DNA from: JBLEFH01 sp047345645
GTDB lineage: Bacteria; Pseudomonadota; Alphaproteobacteria; Rhodobacterales; Rhodobacteraceae
Direction: 5' to 3' (one strand)
NCBI GenBank assembly: GCA_047345645.1
Contig: JBLEFH010000001.1
DNA: 64,000 bases
Below the pieces are notes generated by a model, which was not told the origin of the DNA, did not search any database, and worked only from the letters and a program-made list of their open reading frames with translations. The position numbers and the translations under genes were made by a program. This document shows, one piece after another, positions 17,555 to 24,542 of this stretch (positions within the stretch are counted from its first letter, which is position 1; the number at the start of each line of letters is the position of its first letter).

Positions 17555-17713
17555 TCAGCGGCGGGCGACGTAAACCACGGCGCCGATGGTGGCGAGGATC
17601 GCCAGAAGTGTCAGCATGGTTTCGCCGCCATGGGGGTGCATATGGACGCCATCATGGGCCAGGAGCGGCGTCGCGGTGAGCGCAGCGAGGGCGGTGGCAA
17701 ATATCTGTTTCAT
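17555..17713 (-). CDS. Small histidine-containing single-pass membrane protein at guanidine operon end
   Basis: This is a 52-residue protein. The start at 17713 overlaps the stop of the upstream gene as ATGA, indicating translational coupling. A longer in-frame extension upstream would run through that gene and is rejected. A signal peptide (about residues 1-19, ending LLAHD) precedes a histidine-rich loop, HDGVHMHPHGGE, and a C-terminal membrane helix ending in VARR. Four histidines within 10 residues on the periplasmic face suggest metal binding. As the last gene of a guanidine operon with a probable nickel enzyme, it is a candidate nickel entry or sensing factor. That is inference, and the family is not firmly recognised. 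Confidence 0.7.
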   Translation of the reverse strand: MKQIFATALAALTATPLLAHDGVHMHPHGGETMLTLLAILATIGAVVYVARR

Positions 17714-18162
17714 CTTTCGATCTCCGATTTGCGTTGGATGAGAAAATCGCGGATATCGAGGACGGATTTCTCGTCCATCGACACATAAATCAGCGACATA
17801 TTGGTGCGCTCGCGGACCATCTCGCCGGGGAACGGCAGGTAGCTGAGATCGCGCGATCCGAAGGAGGGCGAGGCCGTGCCGACCTGCCACTCGGTTTTCA
17901 ACTCCACATCAATGAGCTTGAGCGCCTTGGCCCCGTCCTTCGACGCACGCTCAAACGGCACGCCCGCAAGCTTAAGATAGCTGCTCTTGTCGCTCGCCTG
18001 CACGAAGCCGTCGATGAATTGCGCGGCGAGGACCTGAAGGTCGGCGGCGTCATCATGCTCGTGCATATGACTGTGCAGATGGTCGCCATGTGCGTGATTG
18101 TGGCCCGGCCCGTGAAGGTGGTCATGGTCGTGGTGATGCGCGTGGTCGTGATCATGTGGCAT
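17710..18162 (-). CDS. Histidine-rich protein, putative nickel-handling accessory of guanidine hydrolase
   Basis: This 150-residue protein is counted from the ATG at 18162. An alternative ATG at 18192 would overlap the upstream gene more deeply. The first 38 residues contain 17 histidines interleaved with aspartate and asparagine (MPHDHDHAHHHDHDH and so on), like the metal-storage tails of HypB, UreE or SlyD. The remaining ~110 residues form a compact domain, unrecognised, with ERTNMSLIYVSMDEKSVLDI near the end. It overlaps the ureohydrolase gene by 11 bases and the next gene by four. A nickel chaperone or store for the metalloenzyme is the best guess. No HypA/HypB-like genes are adjacent. 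Confidence 0.8.
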   Translation of the reverse strand: MPHDHDHAHHHDHDHLHGPGHNHAHGDHLHSHMHEHDDAADLQVLAAQFIDGFVQASDKSSYLKLAGVPFERASKDGAKALKLIDVELKTEWQVGTASPSFGSRDLSYLPFPGEMVRERTNMSLIYVSMDEKSVLDIRDFLIQRKSEIER

Positions 18163-19408
18163 TGGACCACCGCTTTCCTTCAAACTCGCCATGGGGAATG
18201 CTCACCGGCTTGTCGATGAATTGCTTATGCGCGCCGAGTTTGCCGCTGGCGACCAGCGAGCCAAGCACATCGACGATCACGCGGGTGCCCATCAGGGCGG
18301 TGATGTCGGAGGTGTCGTAAGGGGGCGAGACCTCGACAAGCTCCAACCCGCAAATGCCTTCGGCGGCGACGCCGGAGGCCAGCGCCAGCGCTTCGCGCGG
18401 AAGGAAGCCGCCCGGTTCCGGCCAGCCTGTGCCAGGGACAAAACCGCAGTCGATGCTGTCGATATCGAAGGACATATAGACCATATCGACGCCGTCCCAC
18501 GCCATTTCGAGCGCCATTTCGATGGTTTTGTCGATGCCCATCTTTTCCATATCGCCCATGGTGATGATGTTGGTCTCACGCTCGCGGGCAACTTTCACCG
18601 CCTCGCGCGGGACCTGCCAGCCGCCAATGCCGATCTGGACAAGGTTCTTGGCGGGCACATTAGGCAGGTTGGTCGAGTGGAACCACGGCGTGGTGTGCAT
18701 CCGCTCGTCGAGGTCCTTTTCCTGAATGTCGGCATGGCGATCGAAATGGACGATGCCGATTTTCTTCGACGTGCATTCAGCAATCCCGCGCACGCAGGGA
18801 AAGCCGATAGAATGGTCGCCCCCGATCATGATCGGAAGCGAGCCGGTCGAAAACACATGGCTGACGCCGCGGCTTATCTGATCGAAGGTCTTCTCGATAT
18901 TGGCGGGAATGGTGAACACGTCGCCCGCATCGCAAAGGGTCATCTGTTCGCGCAGATCAACACCCATTTCGTAGTTGTAAGGGGTGTAGAGCGCCGAGAT
19001 CTTGCGCAGACCTTGCGGGCCGAAACGGGTGCCGGGGCGATAGGTCGCGCCGCCATCGAAAGGAATGCCAAGCACGGTCGCGTCGTAATTGGAGACTTCC
19101 AAGACATCCTCGGCATAGGGCGCTTTGAGGAAGGTATTGATCCCGGCGAAATGCGGCAGCTCGCCGCGTGCGAAGGTGGGGATCGACTTGTCGTCAATGC
19201 TGTCCGCCCCGGTGAGGCCCATGCGGAGCGCCCAGCGACGTTCTTCTTCCCAACGACCTTCGGGAATGTCGGCCTCTTTTTGCATCGCTTTCCATCCGGC
19301 GAGTTTGCTCAGATCCGGGTGATGGGCGCGCTTTTCGCGGGCCTCGAGACGCGCACGCGCGTCCTGCGGATGGTGGGAGCGCGAGCGTGCTTTGATATCA
19401 GTGAACAT
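18152..19408 (-). CDS. gdmH: Ureohydrolase, probable Ni-dependent guanidine hydrolase (agmatinase-like)
   Basis: This is a 418-residue cytoplasmic arginase/agmatinase-fold hydrolase. Binuclear-metal ligands are visible: GGDHS (His199), HFDRHADIQ (Asp223, His225, Asp227) and SFDIDSID (Asp316, Asp318). The protein is about 100 residues longer than typical agmatinases, with an N-terminal extension. The second motif reads DRHAD rather than the usual DAHxD, followed by DLDERMHTTPWFH. Established guanidine hydrolases (GdmH, Sll1077-type) share the long N-terminus and are nickel enzymes that convert guanidine to urea and ammonia. The guanidine riboswitch and importer upstream support this role over agmatinase or guanidinobutyrase. 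Gene-level specificity remains inferred. Confidence 0.82.
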   Translation of the reverse strand: MFTDIKARSRSHHPQDARARLEAREKRAHHPDLSKLAGWKAMQKEADIPEGRWEEERRWALRMGLTGADSIDDKSIPTFARGELPHFAGINTFLKAPYAEDVLEVSNYDATVLGIPFDGGATYRPGTRFGPQGLRKISALYTPYNYEMGVDLREQMTLCDAGDVFTIPANIEKTFDQISRGVSHVFSTGSLPIMIGGDHSIGFPCVRGIAECTSKKIGIVHFDRHADIQEKDLDERMHTTPWFHSTNLPNVPAKNLVQIGIGGWQVPREAVKVARERETNIITMGDMEKMGIDKTIEMALEMAWDGVDMVYMSFDIDSIDCGFVPGTGWPEPGGFLPREALALASGVAAEGICGLELVEVSPPYDTSDITALMGTRVIVDVLGSLVASGKLGAHKQFIDKPVSIPHGEFEGKRWSNAT

Positions 19409-20159
19409 GGTCTTCTACCTCTTCAATCAGTTCAGAAGGAACGTCACCCCGACGGGCATCAATGTCGTAGGTGAGGGTTGCACCGTAAGCGCCGGGATCG
19501 TGCGGATCCCAGCGGGGCTTATCGAAAACGAGGACCCGGTCGCCGAGCTTGAAGCCCTCTTCGAGATCATGGGTGACCATGAAAACGGTCATCCCGGTCT
19601 CCGCGCGCAATTCCATGAGGAATGCGTGCATGGACAGCCGCGTGCCGGGGTCGAGAGCGCCGAAGGGCTCGTCGAGCAGGAGGATGCGCGGGCGGGCGGC
19701 CATGGCTTGCCCGATGGCGAGGCGCTGCTGCATCCCGCCGGACAGCGCCGCCGGATACTGATCCGCGACATGGTTGAGGCCGATCCGCCCCAGCATGACA
19801 TCCGCCCGCTCTTGCGCCTCGCGGAGCGCTTTGCCGCGCAGACGTCCGAAGAAGGACCGGAAGCTTTCGCCCGCGATCAGATTGTCGCGCACGGTGAGAT
19901 GCGGAAAGACGGAGTAGCGCTGAAAGACCACGCCGCGCTCCAGCCCCGGCTCCACGGCAGGCTCGCCGCCGTCGATGCGGATGGTGCCGCGCTTTGGTGT
20001 TTCTTCTGCCAGAAGCATCCGCAGGAAGGTCGATTTCCCGCAACCGGACGCGCCGACGATGGAGATGAACTCACCCTTGTCCACGTCAAGATTGACGCGC
20101 TCAAGGATCGGTCGGGTCCCGTAGGACTGCCAGACATTGCGAACAGTCACGAAGCTCAT
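19398..20159 (-). CDS. Guanidine-operon ABC importer ATPase (SsuB/TauB/NrtD type)
   Basis: This 253-residue ATPase has Walker A GASGCGKST, signature LSGGMQQR, Walker B ILLLDEPFGALDP and the switch histidine in VTHDLEEG. The start at 20159 (MSFVTVRN) overlaps the permease stop as ATGA and replaces a longer upstream-reading frame that would overlap the permease. The 3' end overlaps the ureohydrolase gene by 11 bases. Sequence alone would give taurine/nitrate/sulfonate transport. The upstream guanidine riboswitch points to guanidine or a guanidine derivative. Confidence 0.9.
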   Translation of the reverse strand: MSFVTVRNVWQSYGTRPILERVNLDVDKGEFISIVGASGCGKSTFLRMLLAEETPKRGTIRIDGGEPAVEPGLERGVVFQRYSVFPHLTVRDNLIAGESFRSFFGRLRGKALREAQERADVMLGRIGLNHVADQYPAALSGGMQQRLAIGQAMAARPRILLLDEPFGALDPGTRLSMHAFLMELRAETGMTVFMVTHDLEEGFKLGDRVLVFDKPRWDPHDPGAYGATLTYDIDARRGDVPSELIEEVEDHVH

Positions 20160-20968
20160 AGCGTGGCCTCCATCCAGCGGAAACTTTTGCGTGACAGGGT
20201 TTTCAGAGCCCAGTCGATGAGGAAAGCGAGCAGGGTGATCCAGATGACGTAGGTGAGGATCACATCCATCGCCAAATAGCGGCGGACGAGGAAGATGCGG
20301 TAGCCGAGACCCACATCGGAGGCGACGGCTTCGGCGGCGATCAGGAACAGCCATGCCGAGCCGAGCGAGAGGCGGATGTTGGAGATCAGCCGGGGCAGAA
20401 CCTGCGGCAGCACAACGCGGGTCGCGATCACGCCGGAGGATGCGCCGAGGGTTTGCGCCTTCACCATTTGCTCATGGGGGATTTCCATGACCCGCTGCGA
20501 CAGGTCGCGGGTCATGAACGGCGTGATACCGATGACGATCAGCACGATCTTGGAGGTCTCGCCGAGGCCGAACACGATGAAGAGGATCGGCAAAAGCGCC
20601 AGCGGCGGCACCATGGAGAGGACGGCGACAAAATCCGAGAGGGTCCGCCTTGCGTAAGGCAGCATCCCGATGATGACGCCGAGGATGAGAGAGATCGCCG
20701 CCGAAATGGCCACGCCGATCCCGAGCCGCGTGAGGCTGGCCCATGTATCCAGCCAGAGCAAGATCTCGCCGCTGCGCCGGTCCGCCTCGGTGAAGAGGCG
20801 TTTGGCGGTGTCGGTGATCGTGGCGGGGGCAGGCAGGAGCTTGTCCGCGGGGTTGGCACTCAGCCGGATATCTGAGCCGATGGCATAGGCCGCCAGCACA
20901 AGGATGAAGGGCAGGGTGGCGAGCAGCACCGCCGTGGGCCGCGACGGGATTTGGTTTATGAGACGCAT
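20156..20968 (-). CDS. Guanidine-operon ABC importer permease (SsuC/TauC type)
   Basis: This 270-residue inner-membrane permease has about six hydrophobic segments and the EAA-type loop near QTLGASSGVIATRVVLPQVLPRL read over about residues 175-197. It belongs to the nitrate/sulfonate/taurine permease family. It lies 43 bases after the binding-protein gene and is coupled to the ATPase gene by a four-base overlap. Transport of guanidine is inferred from operon context. Confidence 0.9.
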   Translation of the reverse strand: MRLINQIPSRPTAVLLATLPFILVLAAYAIGSDIRLSANPADKLLPAPATITDTAKRLFTEADRRSGEILLWLDTWASLTRLGIGVAISAAISLILGVIIGMLPYARRTLSDFVAVLSMVPPLALLPILFIVFGLGETSKIVLIVIGITPFMTRDLSQRVMEIPHEQMVKAQTLGASSGVIATRVVLPQVLPRLISNIRLSLGSAWLFLIAAEAVASDVGLGYRIFLVRRYLAMDVILTYVIWITLLAFLIDWALKTLSRKSFRWMEATL

Positions 20969-21011
20969 CGGTGGCCCCTCTCTTTTGTAACGGGATCAGA
21001 GGCGCGCCGCA

Positions 21012-22076
21012 TCACAGCGCGCCATCCGCGGCCATCTGCATGTAGGTGGCATCGAACCGCAGGGTGACGTTGTTTGCATCCCCCGTGGTCACGCCGCCCG
21101 GATATTCGATCCCGACGAAATCGGCGCTTGGCGCGCCAACGCCCAAAATGCCTTTGTCGAAGAGAAATTCGGCCACGCCGGTCATGGTGCCGGGAAGCGT
21201 TTCCGACTCCGCCTGTGCGACCGCGTCGGCGGGGTCATAGAACATCTCAGTCGCCGCAAGCTGCGCCTGATAGCCTTCGAGATCGGTGCCCGCGGCCTCG
21301 GCCATGGCGGTCAGCGCCTCTTCATCGCCCGCCGCCATCAAGCTCATCGCCTCATACCACGCGCCCGCAACGGCTTTTCCGAAGTCAGGGCTTTCTGCGA
21401 GGGTCTGCGTGTTGACGATCAAGAGGTCGAGAATTTCGCCGGGAATGTCCGAGCTGTCGAACACCGCGTTTGCATCGGGGTTTGCGCCGAGAATTTCGGA
21501 GACCAGCGGGTTCCACGTCACCAGCGCTTCCATATCGCGGGTCGCATAAGCCGCGATCATGTCTGCATCGGCAGTATTCACCACGCCTGCGAGATCACGC
21601 TCCTCCAGCCCTTGCGTTTCCAGCGCACGGGCGAGCAGGTAATGCGAGACGGACAGCTCAACGAGATTAACCGACCTGCCCGCCAGATCCGCGATCCCGC
21701 CCTCACCTTTCAAAATCACCGCGTCATTGCCATTGGAATAATCGCCGATGATGAGCGCGGTCGTGTCCACACCGCCGCCCGCCGGGATCGACAGCGTGTC
21801 CATATTCGTTGCCGACACGCCATCGAGTTGGCCCGCTGTATATTGGTTGATGGATTCAACGTAATCGTTGATCTGCACGATCTCGACAGTGATGCCGTAT
21901 TTCTCGGCCCATTTGTCCATGATCCCGCTCTCTTCGATATAGCCCCAGGGCATCCAGCCGACATAGATCGACCAGCCGATGGTGAAATCCGTTTGCTGGG
22001 CCTGCGCCGGTGCGAGACCGCCGGACAGAAGGGTCAGCGAGAGCGCCGAGGCGGAGAGAAGATGTGTATTGATCAT
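21012..22076 (-). CDS. Guanidine-operon ABC importer binding protein (SsuA/NMT1 type)
   Basis: This is a 354-residue periplasmic binding protein. The ATG at 22076 (MINTHLLSAS) is preferred to the ATG at 22088 because GGGG lies at the right distance from it. A signal peptide ends near residue 26 (APAQA). The mature protein contains TIGWSIYVGWMPWGYI and TNMDTLSIPAGGGVDTTAL. It resembles the subgroup usually annotated as 'putative urea ABC transporter' and found beside urea/guanidine carboxylase genes. It is the first gene after the guanidine-I riboswitch, so guanidine is the likely ligand. Confidence 0.88.
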   Translation of the reverse strand: MINTHLLSASALSLTLLSGGLAPAQAQQTDFTIGWSIYVGWMPWGYIEESGIMDKWAEKYGITVEIVQINDYVESINQYTAGQLDGVSATNMDTLSIPAGGGVDTTALIIGDYSNGNDAVILKGEGGIADLAGRSVNLVELSVSHYLLARALETQGLEERDLAGVVNTADADMIAAYATRDMEALVTWNPLVSEILGANPDANAVFDSSDIPGEILDLLIVNTQTLAESPDFGKAVAGAWYEAMSLMAAGDEEALTAMAEAAGTDLEGYQAQLAATEMFYDPADAVAQAESETLPGTMTGVAEFLFDKGILGVGAPSADFVGIEYPGGVTTGDANNVTLRFDATYMQMAADGAL

Positions 22077-22158
22077 GGCAATCCCCATTCAAGCGTCCCG
22101 CCGAGGAGGGGTCTGCGTCACGCTGGCGGAACAGATAGACATGACGCGGGCGAACCTG

Positions 22159-22276
22159 CGCAGGTGTGTCTCCCGGGATTTTGGCCCGCCGTGTGCCGCT
22201 GCGGAATTTGCCGCATCGGTGGCGCTTCTCGGACCAGTCTTGCCAGCACTGGCAACGGAACCCTAAGCGCCCTGCG
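22159..22276 (-). promoter_or_regulatory. Guanidine-I (ykkC) riboswitch
   Basis: Read on the minus strand, the conserved blocks occur in order: P1 arm CGCAGG (22271-22276); CTTAGGGTTCCG (22256-22267); a hairpin; ACTGGTCCGAGA (22227-22238); a second hairpin; ACACGG (22189-22194); AAAATCCCGGGAGA (22169-22182); and the closing P1 arm CCTGCG (22159-22164). These match the guanidine-I class of ykkC RNAs. The two P1 arms are perfectly complementary. The start codon of the binding-protein gene is 83 bases beyond the aptamer. No U-rich terminator is visible there, so control of translation is more likely than attenuation. Ligand binding should switch on import and hydrolysis of guanidine. Confidence 0.93.
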
Positions 22277-22544
22277 GGTTCAGAGCAGCAGGGCGGCGGC
22301 GATGTTGTCAAAACGGAGGAGGTGAAAAAGCGGGGTGATTTTTCGGCATGTGCAAAAAATATGCGCATTTTATCCGCTATGCGCAATTTTTAAGCTGACT
22401 CTGCGTGCTGCGCTGCGGCAAAAGTGTTTGGGTGGTCTTCTGGGAATCGGAGACGTTGCCGCTTCCCTTGTGCCCAAACCGCGCGCTAGATAAGCCTCTC
22501 ATCACCGGTCGCAGCCTACCCGGTTCTCAAAACAAGGACATATC
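22277..22544. other. Divergent intergenic region between riboswitch operon and queC
   Basis: This stretch must hold promoters in both directions. On the minus strand, TTGCGC-N17-CATATT (about 22354-22382) is a possible promoter for the riboswitch transcript, with TGCGCAT repeated nearby. TTGACA (22306-22311) is present but lacks a good partner. On the plus strand, AACAAGGACA precedes the queC start. No riboswitch was seen for queC. Confidence 0.4.
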
Positions 22545-23240
22545 ATGAAGACGATCATCATCTGCTCTGGCGGACTCGATTCCGTTTCCCTCGCCCATAG
22601 CGTCGCGGAGCGCGGCGATCTGTTCGGGCTCATTTCGTTTGATTACGGCCAGCGGCATCGCAAGGAGCTGGATTTCGCCGCGGCTTGTGGCACGCGGCTT
22701 GGCGTTCCCCATCAGATCATCGACATGCGCGGGATCGGCGCGGCGCTCAGTGGCTCCGCTCTGACCGATGCGATCGACGTGCCTGACGGGCATTACGCCG
22801 AGGACAACATGAAACTCACCATCGTGCCGAACCGGAATGCGATCATGCTGAGTATCGCTTACGGCGTGGCGGCGGCGAATGGTGCGGATGCGGTGGCGAC
22901 GGCGGTGCATGGCGGTGATCATTTCATCTATCCCGACTGCCGCCCCGCCTTTACCGAAGCCTTTGCCGCCATGCAGAACGCGGCGCTCGATGGCTATGCG
23001 GATATCGCGCTGGAGACGCCGTTCGTCCATCTCACCAAGGCAGATATCGTCACCGAAGGCGCGCGCGTCGGCACGCCCTTTGCCGAGACCTGGTCCTGCT
23101 ACAAGGGCGGCGCGCAGCATTGCGGGCGCTGCGGGACCTGCGTTGAACGGCGCGAGGCGTTCGATCTCGCCGGGGTGGCCGATCCGACGTTTTATGACGA
23201 TCCCGATTTCTGGCGCAGCGCCGTTGCAGAGAGGGGCTGA
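22545..23240 (+). CDS. queC: 7-cyano-7-deazaguanine synthase QueC
   Basis: This is a 231-residue cytoplasmic ATP-dependent enzyme that converts 7-carboxy-7-deazaguanine to preQ0 in queuosine tRNA-modification biosynthesis. The N-terminal PP-loop is CSGGLDSVSLA (about residues 7-17). The C-terminal zinc cluster is present as CYKGGAQHCGRCGTC (about residues 185-199). The length is normal for the family. It stands alone: queD, queE and queF are not adjacent. Confidence 0.96.
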   Translation: MKTIIICSGGLDSVSLAHSVAERGDLFGLISFDYGQRHRKELDFAAACGTRLGVPHQIIDMRGIGAALSGSALTDAIDVPDGHYAEDNMKLTIVPNRNAIMLSIAYGVAAANGADAVATAVHGGDHFIYPDCRPAFTEAFAAMQNAALDGYADIALETPFVHLTKADIVTEGARVGTPFAETWSCYKGGAQHCGRCGTCVERREAFDLAGVADPTFYDDPDFWRSAVAERG

Positions 23241-23328
23241 GAGCGCGCATCCGCGCAGTTGCGACAGTATAAAGACGGCGCGCTTTGCCGATCCGGTTCC
23301 GTGGTGTAAAGAAGGTTACAAGAGACCG

Positions 23329-23338
23329 GAAGCGTTTC
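23329..23338 (+). promoter_or_regulatory. Weak LacI-type operator upstream of thuR
   Basis: GAAGCGTTTC differs by one base from the core GAAACGTTTC of the palindromic operator at 24444-24457. It lies just upstream of the regulator's start codon, overlapping where the leader would begin. Autoregulation is inferred. Confidence 0.45.
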
Positions 23339-23360
23339 GGATTGGTGGAGGGCGCCGTTT

Positions 23361-24392
23361 ATGGCCACGTTGAAGGATGTTGCAAAGAGGGCGGGGCTCT
23401 CGGTCACGCAGACCAGTCGCGCGCTCAATGACCATTCCGATGTGAGCGCGGCGACCCGTGCGCGGGTGAAGGATATTGCGCGCTCGCTTCAGTATCGCCC
23501 TAATTTATCAGCAAGAAAACTGGTTTCCGGCCGCTCCGGCATGGTTGGGCTGGTGGTGCCGCCGTCGCAGGATTTCGACTCTGCGGGCCTCTTCATGGAA
23601 GTGGTCGCAGGGCTTTCCACCGAGTTTGCCGGGCGTGAGATGCAGATGGTGCTGCATGTCGCGCAAGCGGGCGAGCCGATGATTCCGGTGTATCGCAAGC
23701 TGATCGGCAACGGCGCGCTGGATGGTTTTGTCCTTGTGGACCCGCATGAGGATGATGACCGCGCAAAATTTTTAGCGGGCGAAGATATCCCGTTTGTCGT
23801 GCATGGCCGAATCGGTTCGGAGCCGCATCACCCCTTTTTCGACATTGATAATGAGGGGATTTTTTACGAGCTGACCGCCTATCTCGCCGCGCTTGGCCAT
23901 CGCCGGATCGCGCTGCTGAATGGCGTTGAGGGCCGGACCTATGTGGGTGCGCGGGACAGAGGTTATTTTCGCGCGCTGGAGGAGGCCGGGATCGCGCCGG
24001 ATCCCTCGCTCATCTTCAATGGTGAGATGGTGGAGGCGCATGGGATGGTCTCGACCGTTGAGCTGTTTACACCAGAAAAACAAGCGCCTACGGCGATTAT
24101 CTGCGGCAATGTTCGGGTGGCGAAAGGGGTCTATGAAGCGCTGGCGGCGCTTGGTCTGTCGATCCCGGAGGATGTGTCCGTCGTGGCTCATGATGACCAT
24201 CTGGGGGACATGAAAACGGCGGCTTTCTACCCGGCGCTGACCGTCACCGATGCACCGCTTCATGACAGCTGGACACCGCTTGCGGGCTGCCTTGCCGATG
24301 CGATCAGCGGTGCGGATCTCAAGGATCTCCAAATTATCGGGCCGCATCAATTCTTTACCCGCGGATCCTGCGCTGCACCGCGCAATAGCTAA
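23361..24392 (+). CDS. thuR: LacI-family regulator of the thu operon
   Basis: This 343-residue repressor has an N-terminal helix-turn-helix (LKDVAKRAGLSVTQTSRAL, about residues 4-22) and hinge region, followed by a periplasmic-binding-protein-like ligand domain. It lies directly upstream of, and in the same direction as, the thuEFGKAB operon. A perfect 14-base palindrome of LacI type lies in the operon promoter. A related GAAGCGTTTC sits 22 bases before its own start, suggesting autoregulation. It probably releases DNA on binding trehalose or a related disaccharide. The name follows the neighbours, not a proven orthology. Confidence 0.85.
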   Translation: MATLKDVAKRAGLSVTQTSRALNDHSDVSAATRARVKDIARSLQYRPNLSARKLVSGRSGMVGLVVPPSQDFDSAGLFMEVVAGLSTEFAGREMQMVLHVAQAGEPMIPVYRKLIGNGALDGFVLVDPHEDDDRAKFLAGEDIPFVVHGRIGSEPHHPFFDIDNEGIFYELTAYLAALGHRRIALLNGVEGRTYVGARDRGYFRALEEAGIAPDPSLIFNGEMVEAHGMVSTVELFTPEKQAPTAIICGNVRVAKGVYEALAALGLSIPEDVSVVAHDDHLGDMKTAAFYPALTVTDAPLHDSWTPLAGCLADAISGADLKDLQIIGPHQFFTRGSCAAPRNS

Positions 24393-24411
24393 AATTGGGA
24401 ATTAAGAATCC

Positions 24412-24457
24412 TTGACTGATCATGGTTAATTGCGCTAGTTTTTCCGAAACGTTTCGG
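24412..24457 (+). promoter_or_regulatory. thu operon promoter with LacI-type operator
   Basis: TTGACT (24412-24417) is followed after 17 bases by CTAGTT (24435-24440). The perfect palindrome CCGAAACGTTTCGG lies at 24444-24457, where a bound LacI-family repressor would block transcription start. The site is 86 bases before the thuE start codon. Confidence 0.75.
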
Positions 24458-24542
24458 CATAACAGAATAAGGCGCTAAAGCGCTTTGAGCCGAAATGTTG
24501 AAAAAAGGTCGTTGCAAGAGGCGGCCATAATGGGAGGAAAAG

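Noticed and set aside
18152..22076. Polyamine (agmatinase) or taurine/nitrate assimilation operon
   Set aside because: Family names alone would suggest this, but the guanidine-I aptamer directly upstream and the non-agmatinase metal motif favour guanidine.
22400..22544. PreQ1 riboswitch in front of queC
   Set aside because: None of the conserved preQ1-I blocks could be recognised in the leader.
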